Notes: generated by a model not told the origin, from the sequence alone. Shown: positions 23,377 through 32,423, counted from the stretch's first letter. The stretch: DNA of 64,000 nt from CALJTV01 sp034435835 (GCA_034435835.1 DAOTWF010000017.1:186001-250000), one strand, 5' to 3'. Numbers and translations: made by a program.

Positions 23377-24285
23377 ATGAGTAGCATCGTACTGGACCAG
23401 AAGTTGGGGCTTTATGTAGACCAGGAGTCGGGGCGGAAATTCTTTCTCGATGAACCGGACGATTTGAAAGTGGGTGAAAAGGTCACGTTTCTACTCAATC
23501 TACATGGTGGCGGCTCCCACGGCATCTGGCAGCGCCTCTATTTTCCGGCGCATGATTACAAGGACAAATATCGGCTTGTCGTGGCGACCCCTACTGCCAA
23601 GACCAAAGAGCCGCTGCGCCACTGGGTTGGCGAGGCAGACGACCAGTGGCTGCAGGACATCGTCAACTTTGTCTGCGATAAATATGGTAAAGACAGCATC
23701 AGAGCGTTCTGGCTGGTTGGGCATAGCCAGGGAGGGATGACAGCCAACCGCTTGCTAAAGACCGAGTTCTTTGCCAGCCGTGTTGACGGATGGCTCAGCC
23801 TTTCGGGAGGTCGCTTCGGGCCTGTAGAAATACCGGCGTCTTTCTTTGGAGGGAGCGAGCGCCGGCTGCCGGCTTTCGACCCCGACGGTCCCGCCCCGGG
23901 CCGCGCGGTAATGGTTGATTGCGATATCTCTTTTATCTTTTCAACTGGTGAACTTGAGATAGTGAGGCTTCCTGAAACTTCGCCCTGGGCAGAAAAGTAC
24001 GACGCCGGTCCTCGGGTGCGCCTGCCAGATATTGTTGATACTGAGAAGGGACAGGTGACGGGGGCGATGCCAGGGCGCGGCCCCAGCTGGGGCAGGGAAG
24101 CGAGGCCCGGCACGGCACAGGTCTATGTGTTTCCGAATGCCCGCGGCGGCCGCGTTATCGCGGATGTTGTCCGTCTCGACAAGGGTCACACGGAGGGGTA
24201 CGAGCCGAAGATCACTGAGGAGTTGATCAAGATGATGGTTGCCGCGCCGGGCGGGAAGATAATGGCATTGGCTCGGAACGGATAG
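23377..24285 (+). CDS. Alpha/beta hydrolase (esterase-like)
   Basis: A 302-residue protein with an alpha/beta hydrolase fold: oxyanion region LLNLHGGGSHGIW, nucleophile elbow GHSQGG near residue 115 with Ser as nucleophile, and a late histidine in DKGHTEGYEP. It resembles poly(3-hydroxybutyrate) depolymerase or feruloyl-esterase-like enzymes. No signal peptide is seen. GAGGAGG precedes ATG 23377. It follows the FHA regulator by 27 bp and may be co-transcribed with it. The substrate is unknown. Confidence 0.72.
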   Translation: MSSIVLDQKLGLYVDQESGRKFFLDEPDDLKVGEKVTFLLNLHGGGSHGIWQRLYFPAHDYKDKYRLVVATPTAKTKEPLRHWVGEADDQWLQDIVNFVCDKYGKDSIRAFWLVGHSQGGMTANRLLKTEFFASRVDGWLSLSGGRFGPVEIPASFFGGSERRLPAFDPDGPAPGRAVMVDCDISFIFSTGELEIVRLPETSPWAEKYDAGPRVRLPDIVDTEKGQVTGAMPGRGPSWGREARPGTAQVYVFPNARGGRVIADVVRLDKGHTEGYEPKITEELIKMMVAAPGGKIMALARNG

Positions 24286-24319
24286 ATATACCGCTGTGTC
24301 TCCGGAAATAGAGCGCCTG

Positions 24320-24377
24320 CTTTAGCGGCTTGAGCTAAAGACCGTCTGCCACGCTTGGTATGCAAGCCTAGGCTTGC
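24320..24377. repeat. Two adjacent small inverted repeats
   Basis: CTTTAGC (24320-24326) pairs with GCTAAAG (24334-24340), and GCAAGCC (24362-24368) with GGCTTGC (24371-24377). They lie in the 226-bp gap after the hydrolase and could end its transcript. Nothing else is seen in the gap. Confidence 0.4.
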
Positions 24378-24511
24378 CATCCCTCCTGACGAGGGCTATG
24401 GCGTCATGGACCAGCACAGTACCTCGGTAAGTGATAGAATTAGCCACCTTGAAGTGCAGGTCGGTGCCAGCAGTATGTCAGGCTACCAACTAAAAGAAGG
24501 AGGGAAAGAGG

Positions 24512-24760
24512 ATGGACATCATCGCATTGGTGAATCTGATTTTATGCCTGATCATTTTTGCTCTGGGCATCTGGGCTTATAGCAAGAAAAAGGGTGATGT
24601 ACCACTGTATATCGGTATTGCATTCCTGCTGTTCGCCATTAGCCACCTTATCACTTTCCTTGGTATAGCAGCAGGCTTGACTGCATTTCTGGTAACAGTA
24701 AGGATAATCGCCTATTTGCTGGTGATTTTTGCCCTCTACAGGATTGCGGCGGCAAAGTAG
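24512..24760 (+). CDS. Small three-helix membrane protein
   Basis: An 82-residue hydrophobic protein with three predicted membrane helices (about 4-22, 32-52, 57-78) separated by a short YSKKKGDVP loop. GAAGGAGGGAAAGAGG precedes the ATG. I do not recognise the family; similar short proteins are common in Chloroflexota and archaea. It stands alone, followed by a structured intergenic region. Confidence 0.65.
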   Translation: MDIIALVNLILCLIIFALGIWAYSKKKGDVPLYIGIAFLLFAISHLITFLGIAAGLTAFLVTVRIIAYLLVIFALYRIAAAK

Positions 24761-24885
24761 CAACATTTTCACAAAAATCTACCTGCCCACAAGCGGTATA
24801 CTCCGACGATAAGTGCATTTAAGGCGGCTTACGCCGGCTAGGCAGGACAAATTGTAGTCTTGCCTAAATGCGTCACTTTGCTACT
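24756..24885. other. Folded intergenic element with a possible three-way junction
   Basis: Nested pairing: AGTAGCAA (24756-24763) with TTGCTACT (24878-24885); GCATTTA (24815-24821) with TAAATGC (24865-24871); inside that, GGCG/CGCC (24823-24826 with 24832-24835) and an 8-bp stem (24841-24848 with 24857-24864, one G-U). The outer stem overlaps the stop codon of the small membrane protein. The rest of the gap to 25005 holds a TATAAT at 24986-24991 and no gene. It could be a complex terminator, a small RNA or a mobile inverted-repeat remnant. Confidence 0.35.
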
Positions 24886-25005
24886 CCGTAGGCTACATTT
24901 TCATATCCACATGTTGCTTGGAGGTGTTGCACCGCAGGCAAAACCCTGTGGGCAGTCAGGCTATCTGGGCGGGCTGGGTGTGCGCTATAATGTGGAAGGA
25001 GTGGG

Positions 25006-26619
25006 ATGGTAAAGCTGACATTTTATGGCGGGGTAGATGAGATAGGGGGGAACAAGGTACTGCTGGAGGATGGGGGGAGGAGGCTGCTTTTAGACTTCGG
25101 TTTCCCCTACAAAAAGTATAAGTGGTTCTATGAGGAGTACCTGAAGCCGCGCTCCGGCGCCGGGCTGCTCGATTTGCTCACGCTAGGGCTGCTGCCACCT
25201 TTAGAGGGGCTGTACCGCGAGGACCTGGCGAAGCCGGTACCCTGGGAGGACTTCCGGGACAAGGACGGCTACCGCAGGCTGGACGAGGTGGACGGTGTGC
25301 TGCTCTCCCATGCCCATCTGGACCATTCGGGGCATATCGCGCTGCTCAGGGGCGATATACCGGTGTATGCCACGGTGATGACCGCCTTTGTCAGTAAGGC
25401 GATGCAGGACGCAGGGAAAGCCGACTTCGACCAGGAGGTGTGCTATTTTGCGCCCAGGAAGTTGATGCGCCCCATTGACTGGAAGCAGGAGGCATGCATC
25501 ACCGATGAGAAGGCGGAGAAGGTGCAGCGGCAGTTCTGCATCGGCGATATACGCCCGGAGTCTTTGAGCGAGGAGGCACAGCAGTTCTGGGCGTGGGGGT
25601 TCTACGAGAAGAGGCCGAAGCAAAAGGCGCTCTGTTCACAGCCGCTGGGGGACTGCAGCCGGAGCCAGTTCAGGCTGCGCTGTTTCCGCGTTGACCATTC
25701 CATCCTCGGCGCCTGCGCCTGGGGAGTGGAGACGAGCGTCGGCTGGATAGTCTACAGCGGTGATTTGCGCCTCCACGGTAAGCGGGGCGAGATGACCAAG
25801 AGGTTTATCAAGGAGGCGACGGCGCTGAAGCCCACCGCGCTGATAATCGAGGGCACCAATGTGAAGAAGGACGAAAATGTGCCGGAAAGCGATGTCTATG
25901 AGAACGCCTGCCGGGCGGTGAGGAATGCCACAGGGCTGGTGATAGCCGACTTTTCGCCGCGCGATGTGGACAGGCTACTGACATTTTTGCAGATAGCCAA
26001 GGACTGCAGGCGGAAGCTGGTGATACTGCCCAAGGACGCCTATTTACTTAAGACGGTGAGGCTGCTCGAGCCGGAAACGCCGGACATAGCCACTGACGCT
26101 AACATCGTTATCTACGAGGAGACCATCGGCACCAAGGCGCCATCGCGCGTGTGGATGAAGGAGATGAGCAGAGAATACCACCATAAGACCGTGGTGGCTG
26201 AGGATGTGAGGAGGAACCAGGGCGATTTCATCCTGTGCTTCAGCTTCTTCGACTTGAATGAGCTGCCCAGTGTGCAGCCGCGGGAGGACAGCCTTTATAT
26301 CTACAGTTCCAGCGAGCCGCACGACGAGGAGCAGGAGAGGGACTTCTGGCGGCTTAAGCACTGGCTGGAGCATTTCGACATCAAGGGTTTTGGCCTGCCC
26401 GTGGAGCGGGGTGGGAAATGGGAGATTCCTGAAGAGCAAAAAGGGCTGCACGCCTCGGGGCATGCCTGCGGGCCCGATTTGCTCGAGATAGTCAGGGGGA
26501 TAAGCCCGAAATACCTCATCCCCGTCCACAGCGAGCAGCCCACTTATTACAGCGCCTATCTGAAGAACAGCCAGATTCAGGTGATGCTGCCCAAGGCAGG
26601 TGGCACCATCGAACTCTAA
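25006..26619 (+). CDS. RNase J-like metallo-beta-lactamase/beta-CASP hydrolase
   Basis: A 537-residue metallo-hydrolase. Zinc ligands are in SHAHLDHSGH (101-110), with a preceding EIGGNKVLLED strand typical of RNase J and related nucleases. A beta-CASP domain follows, and the C-terminal IPVHSEQP histidine closes the site. The region between the metal motif and the second half is longer than in standard RNase J. It probably processes or degrades RNA, but other phosphodiester substrates are possible. ATG 25006 follows GGAAGGAGTGGG and a TATAAT at 24986. Confidence 0.75.
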   Translation: MVKLTFYGGVDEIGGNKVLLEDGGRRLLLDFGFPYKKYKWFYEEYLKPRSGAGLLDLLTLGLLPPLEGLYREDLAKPVPWEDFRDKDGYRRLDEVDGVLLSHAHLDHSGHIALLRGDIPVYATVMTAFVSKAMQDAGKADFDQEVCYFAPRKLMRPIDWKQEACITDEKAEKVQRQFCIGDIRPESLSEEAQQFWAWGFYEKRPKQKALCSQPLGDCSRSQFRLRCFRVDHSILGACAWGVETSVGWIVYSGDLRLHGKRGEMTKRFIKEATALKPTALIIEGTNVKKDENVPESDVYENACRAVRNATGLVIADFSPRDVDRLLTFLQIAKDCRRKLVILPKDAYLLKTVRLLEPETPDIATDANIVIYEETIGTKAPSRVWMKEMSREYHHKTVVAEDVRRNQGDFILCFSFFDLNELPSVQPREDSLYIYSSSEPHDEEQERDFWRLKHWLEHFDIKGFGLPVERGGKWEIPEEQKGLHASGHACGPDLLEIVRGISPKYLIPVHSEQPTYYSAYLKNSQIQVMLPKAGGTIEL

Positions 26620-26628
26620 GCCGGCGGC

Positions 26629-27432
26629 CTATGCCAGTTTGATGTCCGACGAGTTAGCTATCTCCTTCATGAACTGGAGCAGTATCTGGCTGCGGAGATC
26701 ATTGCGCCCTTTGAGCGGAGTGACGAACTTGCCCTTTATCCACATTTGCTTGGGCTCGACGAAGACCAGCACACGGGGACCGCTCAGGGCTTCATCGAGG
26801 AACCTGGGATAGTCGTTCTGGAACATCTTGCCGGCTTCGGCGATGTGGGTTTCGTCCTGCTTTTTTAAGATTTCCTCAAGAATTTTACAGGCTTTTTCCA
26901 CGTTGCTATCTGTGGTCAGGGGGATGCGTACCTCGTCGAACATGTAGTCCGAGGCGATGGTGGTGTACTGCACTGAGTAGTCCTTGGAATAGTTGAGCAC
27001 CGGCTGGTCAAGGATGATAAGGTTGGGTACGTAGAGCAGCCTGCCGGTGAGCTCGCCGCCGAGCTTCTCGTCCTCACCCACCTCCTCGAGCACGGTGTGC
27101 AGCAGCCCTATTTGGCGGACGTCGCCCTTGATGTTGCCGATGCGGATCCTGTCGCCAATGTCGTAGATGCGGGCGAAGGCGATGACGAAGAAGGCGAAGA
27201 AGCTGGCGGTGTATTTCTGCAGTGCCAGTGCCAGGGCTACGGCGATGATGGGCACATAGATGGCTATCTGGGGCACGTGTATAGCGGCAAGGACGGTGGT
27301 GGCTATCAGCGCCAGGGTGAACACTATGGTGAGCACCAGCATCACCAGTCTGGTGCGGCGCATCCTTTCCACCACTTTTATCGCCGCAGGTATCACCGGG
27401 AGGTGTCTGTTCAGCGTATCGTTCAGTTTCAT
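26629..27432 (-). CDS. Small MscS-family mechanosensitive channel
   Basis: A 267-residue membrane protein. Two or three N-terminal helices (about 28-95) end in the pore-lining ALALALQKYTASFFAFFVIAF region, then the MscS beta domain with IGDRIRIGNIKGDVRQIGLLHT and a C-terminal alpha/beta domain. Such channels release solutes during hypo-osmotic shock. It converges on the RNase J-like gene with a 9-bp gap and is followed upstream by an M20 peptidase gene on the same strand. Confidence 0.85.
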   Translation of the reverse strand: MKLNDTLNRHLPVIPAAIKVVERMRRTRLVMLVLTIVFTLALIATTVLAAIHVPQIAIYVPIIAVALALALQKYTASFFAFFVIAFARIYDIGDRIRIGNIKGDVRQIGLLHTVLEEVGEDEKLGGELTGRLLYVPNLIILDQPVLNYSKDYSVQYTTIASDYMFDEVRIPLTTDSNVEKACKILEEILKKQDETHIAEAGKMFQNDYPRFLDEALSGPRVLVFVEPKQMWIKGKFVTPLKGRNDLRSQILLQFMKEIANSSDIKLA

Positions 27433-27442
27433 TTAAGCGCTG

Positions 27443-28549
27443 TCAGCCCAATGAGAGGGCAAGGTTGAGGTAGAGCCTGGCTGCCCGCACCACCTGTTCA
27501 AAGGGGACAGACTCGTCGGGTGTGTGCGCCTGCTCCAGCCTGCCGGGACCGAGGATGATGGGGTCAACACCCTCCGCCCAGAGGACATTGCCGTCTGAAT
27601 GGCTCCTGAAGTCCTGCGGTTCCCAGGGCAATGAGAGCTTCTGGAAGACCTGCTGCAGCCTGCCCACCAGCGGCCTTTCCGGCGATATCTGGTAGCCGGC
27701 GTAGGTGCTCTCGAACTTGAGTCGTACGTTGAGGTTGGGTATGGCGCTGGCGGCATCCTTGATGAGCTGTTCCATCTCGGTGCGCAGTATGTCCACCTTG
27801 GAGTTGGGCGGCAGATGTAAGTCCAGCCATGCCTCGCAGGTATCAGGGACGACGAAACCGCCGGGAAAGGCGGAAAGCTCCCTGATGTTGTACACCAGTC
27901 CGTGGGGGGCTGAGGAGGCGTAGTCGGTGATGCGGAGCAGGAGCTTGAGCATGGACTCGATGGCGTTCAGCCCCAGTTCGGGCATGGAGGAATGGACACG
28001 CTTGCCCTCGGTGCGGAGGAGCACCTCCATGTAGCCGTAGTGTCCGAGGCAGGGCGCAAGGTCGGTAGGCTCACCGATTATCGACCAGGGGAAACTGTAC
28101 TCGCGGACGAGTTCTTTAGCACCGCTGTTGTCCTCTTCCTCTCCTACCACCAGCGCCAGCGCCACGGGGGGCATACTTTTGCCCGAGGTGGCGAGGACGG
28201 TAAAGGTTTCTATCATGGCGGCACAGCCAGCCTTCATATCGGTGCTGCCCAGCCCGAAGATGGTGCCATTTTCCTCGGAAGCGCCGAAGTCCTCGAGGTC
28301 ATGGGCGGTGACCGTATCCAGGTGTCCCACAAAGCAAAGCTCCGCTTCCTCCTCACCCTCGGGAAAGACTACCAGGTTATAACGGGTACTGTCCACAGGC
28401 TGTCTCTTCACCGGCAGCCCGTAGCCTTTGAGGTACTGCTCCACATAGTCGGATATTTCCTGTTCTTTTCCCGAGGGGCTGTATATGTCTATGAGGGAGC
28501 AGACGAGGCTCTTCAGCCTCTGGACATCGATGTCGGGCCTATTTTTCAT
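27443..28549 (-). CDS. M20 family metallopeptidase / deacylase (ArgE-DapE-like)
   Basis: A 368-residue di-zinc hydrolase. FVGHLDTV (about 73-80) carries the first metal histidine and catalytic aspartate, GSTDMKAG the bridging aspartate, and GEEEDNSG the catalytic glutamate; a dimerisation domain is inserted in the middle and a late metal histidine is in EQAHTPDE. The family removes acyl groups from amino acids or cleaves short peptides. In some genomes similar proteins are LysK-type deacetylases for lysine/ornithine made on a carrier protein, but no such context is visible. Its start overlaps the GNAT gene by 11 bp. Confidence 0.85.
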   Translation of the reverse strand: MKNRPDIDVQRLKSLVCSLIDIYSPSGKEQEISDYVEQYLKGYGLPVKRQPVDSTRYNLVVFPEGEEEAELCFVGHLDTVTAHDLEDFGASEENGTIFGLGSTDMKAGCAAMIETFTVLATSGKSMPPVALALVVGEEEDNSGAKELVREYSFPWSIIGEPTDLAPCLGHYGYMEVLLRTEGKRVHSSMPELGLNAIESMLKLLLRITDYASSAPHGLVYNIRELSAFPGGFVVPDTCEAWLDLHLPPNSKVDILRTEMEQLIKDAASAIPNLNVRLKFESTYAGYQISPERPLVGRLQQVFQKLSLPWEPQDFRSHSDGNVLWAEGVDPIILGPGRLEQAHTPDESVPFEQVVRAARLYLNLALSLG

Positions 28550-29099
28550 CGGTGTGGTTCTTGTTTTTATTCTGTCCTCTGCCCCTGCCGCGGCGCAATG
28601 TCTTTGCCAGCCAGGTGTGCTGGCTGCTCACAGAAAAGCCGATGGCTTTGAAGAAGGCGATAGCCACCTCATTGTCGGCATCGGTATCGGCGATGATCAT
28701 CCTGACCCCGTTCTTGCGCAGTTTCTCCTCCAGCCGGCGGTACAGCCGGTAGCCGAGGTTGGTACGGCGGTAGTCCTCATCCACTCCTATCCAGCTCACA
28801 TAGCCGTACTTCTTCCAGGCGGTGCCCTCCTTCTCGATGGTGGTGGCGAGGATGAAGCCCACTATCTTCTTATCGTCCTCGGTCTCGGCGACCAGACAGT
28901 ACTCCGGGTCGGAGGTGAAATGGTCGGTGACCTCGAAGGCGTCCCAGGTGCGGTAGAGGATGGGGAACTCATCGCTGGTGAACAGCTTCTCGCCGAGATG
29001 GTAGACGGCGCTGATATCGTCTATCTCCATCTGGCGGATCTCAGCTTCGACCTTCTTTTTATTACTTTCTGCGTCCTCGGTGCTCACGGTTACCTCCAT
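28539..29099 (-). CDS. GNAT-family N-acetyltransferase
   Basis: A 186-residue protein with an acetyl-CoA binding GNAT fold: EIRQMEIDDISAVYHL, VGFILATT, YVSWIGVDEDYRRTNLGYRL (motif A) and NEVAIAFFKAIGF (motif B), then a basic, low-complexity tail. The frame starts at ATG 29099, but GTG 29087 has a better-placed GGAGGTAACC site and may be the real start. It overlaps the M20 gene by 11 bp, suggesting an acetylation/deacetylation pair (inference). A TATAAT on the minus strand at 29134-29139 is the likely -10. Confidence 0.82.
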   Translation of the reverse strand: MEVTVSTEDAESNKKKVEAEIRQMEIDDISAVYHLGEKLFTSDEFPILYRTWDAFEVTDHFTSDPEYCLVAETEDDKKIVGFILATTIEKEGTAWKKYGYVSWIGVDEDYRRTNLGYRLYRRLEEKLRKNGVRMIIADTDADNEVAIAFFKAIGFSVSSQHTWLAKTLRRGRGRGQNKNKNHTDEK

Positions 29100-29188
29100 C
29101 GGTAATGGTGAAACGTTTTATGGTGTTTTATCAATTATATTGTACGGGGATGGGTAAGTCTAATTTTGCCGTTCGGGACAACGGATGG

Positions 29189-30364
29189 TTAAAGGGGGTT
29201 GAGCCTGCCGCAGTGGGGGCACCTTATCTGAAAGCCCCTGAAGGTGGGCGGCAGCTTGAGCCTGGTGCCGCAGGCGCATTCGATGACGGAGTAGTTGCTC
29301 AGCCGCCACAGTGCGTCTGAGGTCTCCCTTGCCCGCTGCATTTCATCGGGGGGCTCGGGGTTGGGGGCGCGGATAGGCACCAGCCCGGCGGCACCGGGTA
29401 TGATTCCCCTGCGGTCGTGCTTCACCTCCCGGTAGGCGCGGTCGTAATCGGCAAGCGAGGCGCCAGCCATGGCGCGCAGGATGCGTATTCTTTCGGCTAT
29501 GGGTGGATGGGTGCTGGTGAGCTCGGTCATCTTTCTGTGGAAGGGGTTGACGATGAACATGGGGGCAGTTGCCTGATTGGCGGTCCTCAACTGGTATGGA
29601 GAGCTGGCTATCTTCTCCAGCGCCGACGCCAGCCCCAGCGGGTAACGAGTGTACAGCGCCGAGGAGGCGTCTGCCAGGTACTCACGTCGGCGTGAGATGG
29701 CGAAGTAGATGAGCCGGGCGGCGATGGGTGCCAGGATCATGAGCACCACGGCGACCAGTATGATGATTATGGCGCCACCACCGCCCCGTCCGGTGGATAT
29801 GGTGCGCCGGCTCCTGCCCATGCCGCCGTAAAACAAAAAGCGCGAGCCGTACCAGGCGAGGATGACAATGGTGCCCAGAAGCACGCTGCACATCGCCATC
29901 AAAAGCACATCGCGGTTCTTGATATGGGCGATCTCGTGTCCCACGACGCCTTGGAGTTCATCGCGGTTCAGGCTCTGCAATAGTCCCGAGGTCACGGCTA
30001 TGGCGGCTTTGTTGGGGTCGCGCCCGGTGGCGAAGGCGTTCATCGCCGGGTCGTCGATGATATAGATATCTGGCATCTTCTCCAGACCGGAGGCGATCTT
30101 CATCTCCTCCACTACGTTATACAGGCGCTTATGGTCGTCGGGACCGACCTTCCTGGCGCCGGAGACGGCGAGGAGGATTCTATCGCCCTGAAAGTAGGCA
30201 ACGAGGTTCATGATTGCCCAGACGATTATCGCCACGATGACGCCCATGGTGCCACTATCGAAGAAGAACATGCCCATGAAGTAGCCCAATAGAAGGAAGA
30301 CCACCCCGAGGCTGACAACGAGCACTATCGTCCTTGTCTGGTTGGACCTGATCTGTTCCCACAT
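29189..30364 (-). CDS. M48 family membrane metalloprotease (HtpX-like)
   Basis: A 391-residue protein. Two N-terminal membrane helices (about 12-58), then GHEIAHIKN with the zinc HEIAH at 143-147, two more membrane helices (about 155-172 and 198-222), and the third zinc ligand in RREYLADASSA. FATGRDPNKAAIAVTSGLL is the usual HtpX segment. The C-terminus adds a zinc-ribbon-like CACGTRL...CPHCG, which is not part of standard HtpX. It degrades damaged membrane proteins. LemA and the TFIIB-type zinc ribbon gene lie directly upstream, a common grouping. Confidence 0.92.
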   Translation of the reverse strand: MWEQIRSNQTRTIVLVVSLGVVFLLLGYFMGMFFFDSGTMGVIVAIIVWAIMNLVAYFQGDRILLAVSGARKVGPDDHKRLYNVVEEMKIASGLEKMPDIYIIDDPAMNAFATGRDPNKAAIAVTSGLLQSLNRDELQGVVGHEIAHIKNRDVLLMAMCSVLLGTIVILAWYGSRFLFYGGMGRSRRTISTGRGGGGAIIIILVAVVLMILAPIAARLIYFAISRRREYLADASSALYTRYPLGLASALEKIASSPYQLRTANQATAPMFIVNPFHRKMTELTSTHPPIAERIRILRAMAGASLADYDRAYREVKHDRRGIIPGAAGLVPIRAPNPEPPDEMQRARETSDALWRLSNYSVIECACGTRLKLPPTFRGFQIRCPHCGRLNPL

Positions 30365-30378
30365 AGGTTATAGCGGTC

Positions 30379-30945
30379 TTAAGGGAAGCTGACTTTGGGC
30401 GCTTCCCTCTCCTCAGCCACGGTGACCTCGAAGAACTCGCCGGGCTTGAAGCCAGCCATGGTGGCGACGAAGTTGGAGGGGAACATCTGCGTCTGGTTGT
30501 TGTACTTCATCACCGAGTCGTTATAAAACTGGCGGGCGAAGGCAATCTTATTCTCGGTGGAGGTGAGCTCCTCCTGGAGGGCGAGGAAGTTCTGGTTTGC
30601 CTTGAGGTCGGGGTACCTCTCTACTACGGCGAGCAGTCTGGCGAGTGCTGAACTCAGCTCGCCCTCAGCCTTGGCGCGCTCTGCGGCGCCGGCTGAAGGA
30701 GGAAGCTGCTGCGCCAGGTTGCGCGCCCTGGTCACCGCCTCCAGCGTCTCCCTCTCGAACTTCATGTAGCCCTTGACCGTCTCCACCAGATTGGGGATGA
30801 GGTCATGGCGCCGTTTGAGCTGCACGTCTATCTGTGCCCAGGCGTTCTTTACCTGGTTGCGCAGGCGGACAAGCCCGTTATAGATGGCGATGAACGAGGG
30901 TGCGAGGATGGCGATGATACCGAGGACGACCCATAATGCTATCAT
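30379..30945 (-). CDS. lemA: LemA family protein
   Basis: A 188-residue protein with one N-terminal membrane helix (about 3-20) and a long helical domain. LVRLRNQVKNAWAQIDVQLKRR and DLIPNLVETVKGY are family signatures, as is the C-terminal YNxxxQMFPSNFVA stretch. LemA proteins are found beside M48/HtpX proteases and may assist them at the membrane; the precise role is unknown. It is 14 bp upstream of the M48 gene. GGAGG precedes the ATG by about 10 bases. Confidence 0.93.
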   Translation of the reverse strand: MIALWVVLGIIAILAPSFIAIYNGLVRLRNQVKNAWAQIDVQLKRRHDLIPNLVETVKGYMKFERETLEAVTRARNLAQQLPPSAGAAERAKAEGELSSALARLLAVVERYPDLKANQNFLALQEELTSTENKIAFARQFYNDSVMKYNNQTQMFPSNFVATMAGFKPGEFFEVTVAEEREAPKVSFP

Positions 30946-30965
30946 TTTTTCCGAACCTCCAATAT

Positions 30966-31394
30966 TTACGCTCGAGATGCTGACTGCATGCCCTGAAAGG
31001 TATCATGCAGGAAGTTGGCGATCTGTTGCCGGATGCTGGCTTCTGGTTGCGGTGCCAATTTCTTGAGCATCCGGGCAAGCTCGCCGCCGTCGAACCACAA
31101 CCCATCGCCCCGCTGGCAGGCATCTATGATTATCTCCGGCTGGCTGCCCAGGGCTGATTTCCGCATCTTCTTCCGGCAGAGGGGGCAGCGGTGGTGCTTC
31201 TCCTTGTGTTTGGGTTCAGGCTGGTCCAGCATGTCCTCGAGGGGCGAAGTCCGGGGCTCAAGCCCCAGTGACCTTATTAGCAGTCCCAGCTCACCGGAGT
31301 CGAACCAAACGCCCTGGCATTCGGTGCAGTAATCGAGCTCGATGCCCTTATATTCCACCACTATCATATCCTCGTTACAGATGGGGCATATCAT
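30966..31394 (-). CDS. Double TFIIB-type zinc ribbon protein
   Basis: A 142-residue protein with two zf-TFIIB modules: CPICNEDM...DYCTECQGVWFDSGEL (about 3-35) and CPLCRKKM...DACQRGDGLWFDGGELARML (about 75-110). In the second module the last CxxC has only one cysteine. The WFDxGEL signature is typical of the family. It is the probable first gene of a zinc ribbon, LemA, M48 operon. Function is unknown; the grouping suggests membrane proteostasis. Confidence 0.85.
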   Translation of the reverse strand: MICPICNEDMIVVEYKGIELDYCTECQGVWFDSGELGLLIRSLGLEPRTSPLEDMLDQPEPKHKEKHHRCPLCRKKMRKSALGSQPEIIIDACQRGDGLWFDGGELARMLKKLAPQPEASIRQQIANFLHDTFQGMQSASRA

Positions 31395-31433
31395 GATGTA
31401 CTATCTGCTGACAACCGGACTTGTGCTATACCT

Positions 31434-32423
31434 TCACAGTTCCCAGAAGCTGGTCAATTGGCGGAAGTCCACCACACCGCTTTCGGCAAAATTTTCCACC
31501 TCAATCCCCACCTCCACCGCCGCTGCTACCGGGTTAAGCCCGCCCAGCAATACCATGCCGACACGGTTCATACCTACGGGGATCTGGCATAGTGGCTCGC
31601 TTGTATTGCCCAGAGCCAGCACGCCATTGATGCCGGCGGCTTTGAGCTTGGCAGCGATTTCCTCAACCAGTGATTTCGCCGGTGCTGGTATCTCCCTGAA
31701 ATTAGCCAGTATCTTACCATTGCCACCTGTAGCGGCCTCATTGACACTAGTCATTCTAGCCCGGATATATTGCTCGGACGGATCCAGAGAAGTGCCGCTA
31801 TAGTTGATAATCGCGGTAAAGCGGTATGGTTTGCCCCCTCTGGTTTCAAGGACGCCACCGAATCTAGACTCTATGGGGACGCCCTGCTTGAGCAGGACTC
31901 CGTTAATCACCACGCTGCAGACCGTGGCAAAGCCTATTTTGCCCTTTGGAATGAGGACATCACCGAGTTTCTGCCCTTCCGGCGCTACGCCGACAAATTC
32001 GCTGACGCATAGCCCGGCTTTGAACGCAATCTTCATGGCGGCAACAGCTTTGGGGAAGTCGTCCTTATTGAAAATCGAAGTGTTGACCGGCACCTGTCCG
32101 GTTTGAGTTTCGGGGTTAAAGGTAGTACGAAAGGCTAGCAGTTCAAGCTTTTCCAGGATGAATCCGACGCGCTCCGGGGCTAGGGCGAGGCGCAGTTCCT
32201 CCAGCCCGCGTGAGGTAATCATCCTGCCGTCTATCCCCATGGGCTGGGTGTAACCTCTCTCGTCCATGATCTTGAGGTGATATCTAACTGCTCGTTCGCT
32301 CAGGAAAACCCCCTGTTTTTCCAGCTCCTTGGCGATAGTGATAGAACCGAGCGGTTCTGAGGACTCGCTGAGAACCTTGAGGATGGCTATTATTTTTTTT
32401 TCCGTATCGGCGCTGGATACCAT
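31434..32423 (-). CDS. NrpR-like transcriptional regulator (copy 1)
   Basis: A 329-residue protein: an N-terminal winged helix (about 8-75; LSERAVRYHLKIMDERGYTQ) followed by one NrpR/DUF128 domain (about 80-325). In methanogens NrpR represses nitrogen genes and is released by 2-oxoglutarate. Its location with amt, glnK, glnA and glt genes, and a second copy at 38590-39588, supports a nitrogen role here. A TATAAT on the minus strand at 32447-32452 lies about 25 bp before the start. Copies 1 and 2 are similar throughout but not identical and might form a heteromer (inference). Confidence 0.85.
   Translation of the reverse strand: MVSSADTEKKIIAILKVLSESSEPLGSITIAKELEKQGVFLSERAVRYHLKIMDERGYTQPMGIDGRMITSRGLEELRLALAPERVGFILEKLELLAFRTTFNPETQTGQVPVNTSIFNKDDFPKAVAAMKIAFKAGLCVSEFVGVAPEGQKLGDVLIPKGKIGFATVCSVVINGVLLKQGVPIESRFGGVLETRGGKPYRFTAIINYSGTSLDPSEQYIRARMTSVNEAATGGNGKILANFREIPAPAKSLVEEIAAKLKAAGINGVLALGNTSEPLCQIPVGMNRVGMVLLGGLNPVAAAVEVGIEVENFAESGVVDFRQLTSFWEL

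Noticed and set aside
24286..25005. tRNA or known riboswitch in the hairpin-rich gaps
   Set aside because: No T-loop GTTCRA motif, CCA end or recognisable aptamer core was found in the pairing pattern.
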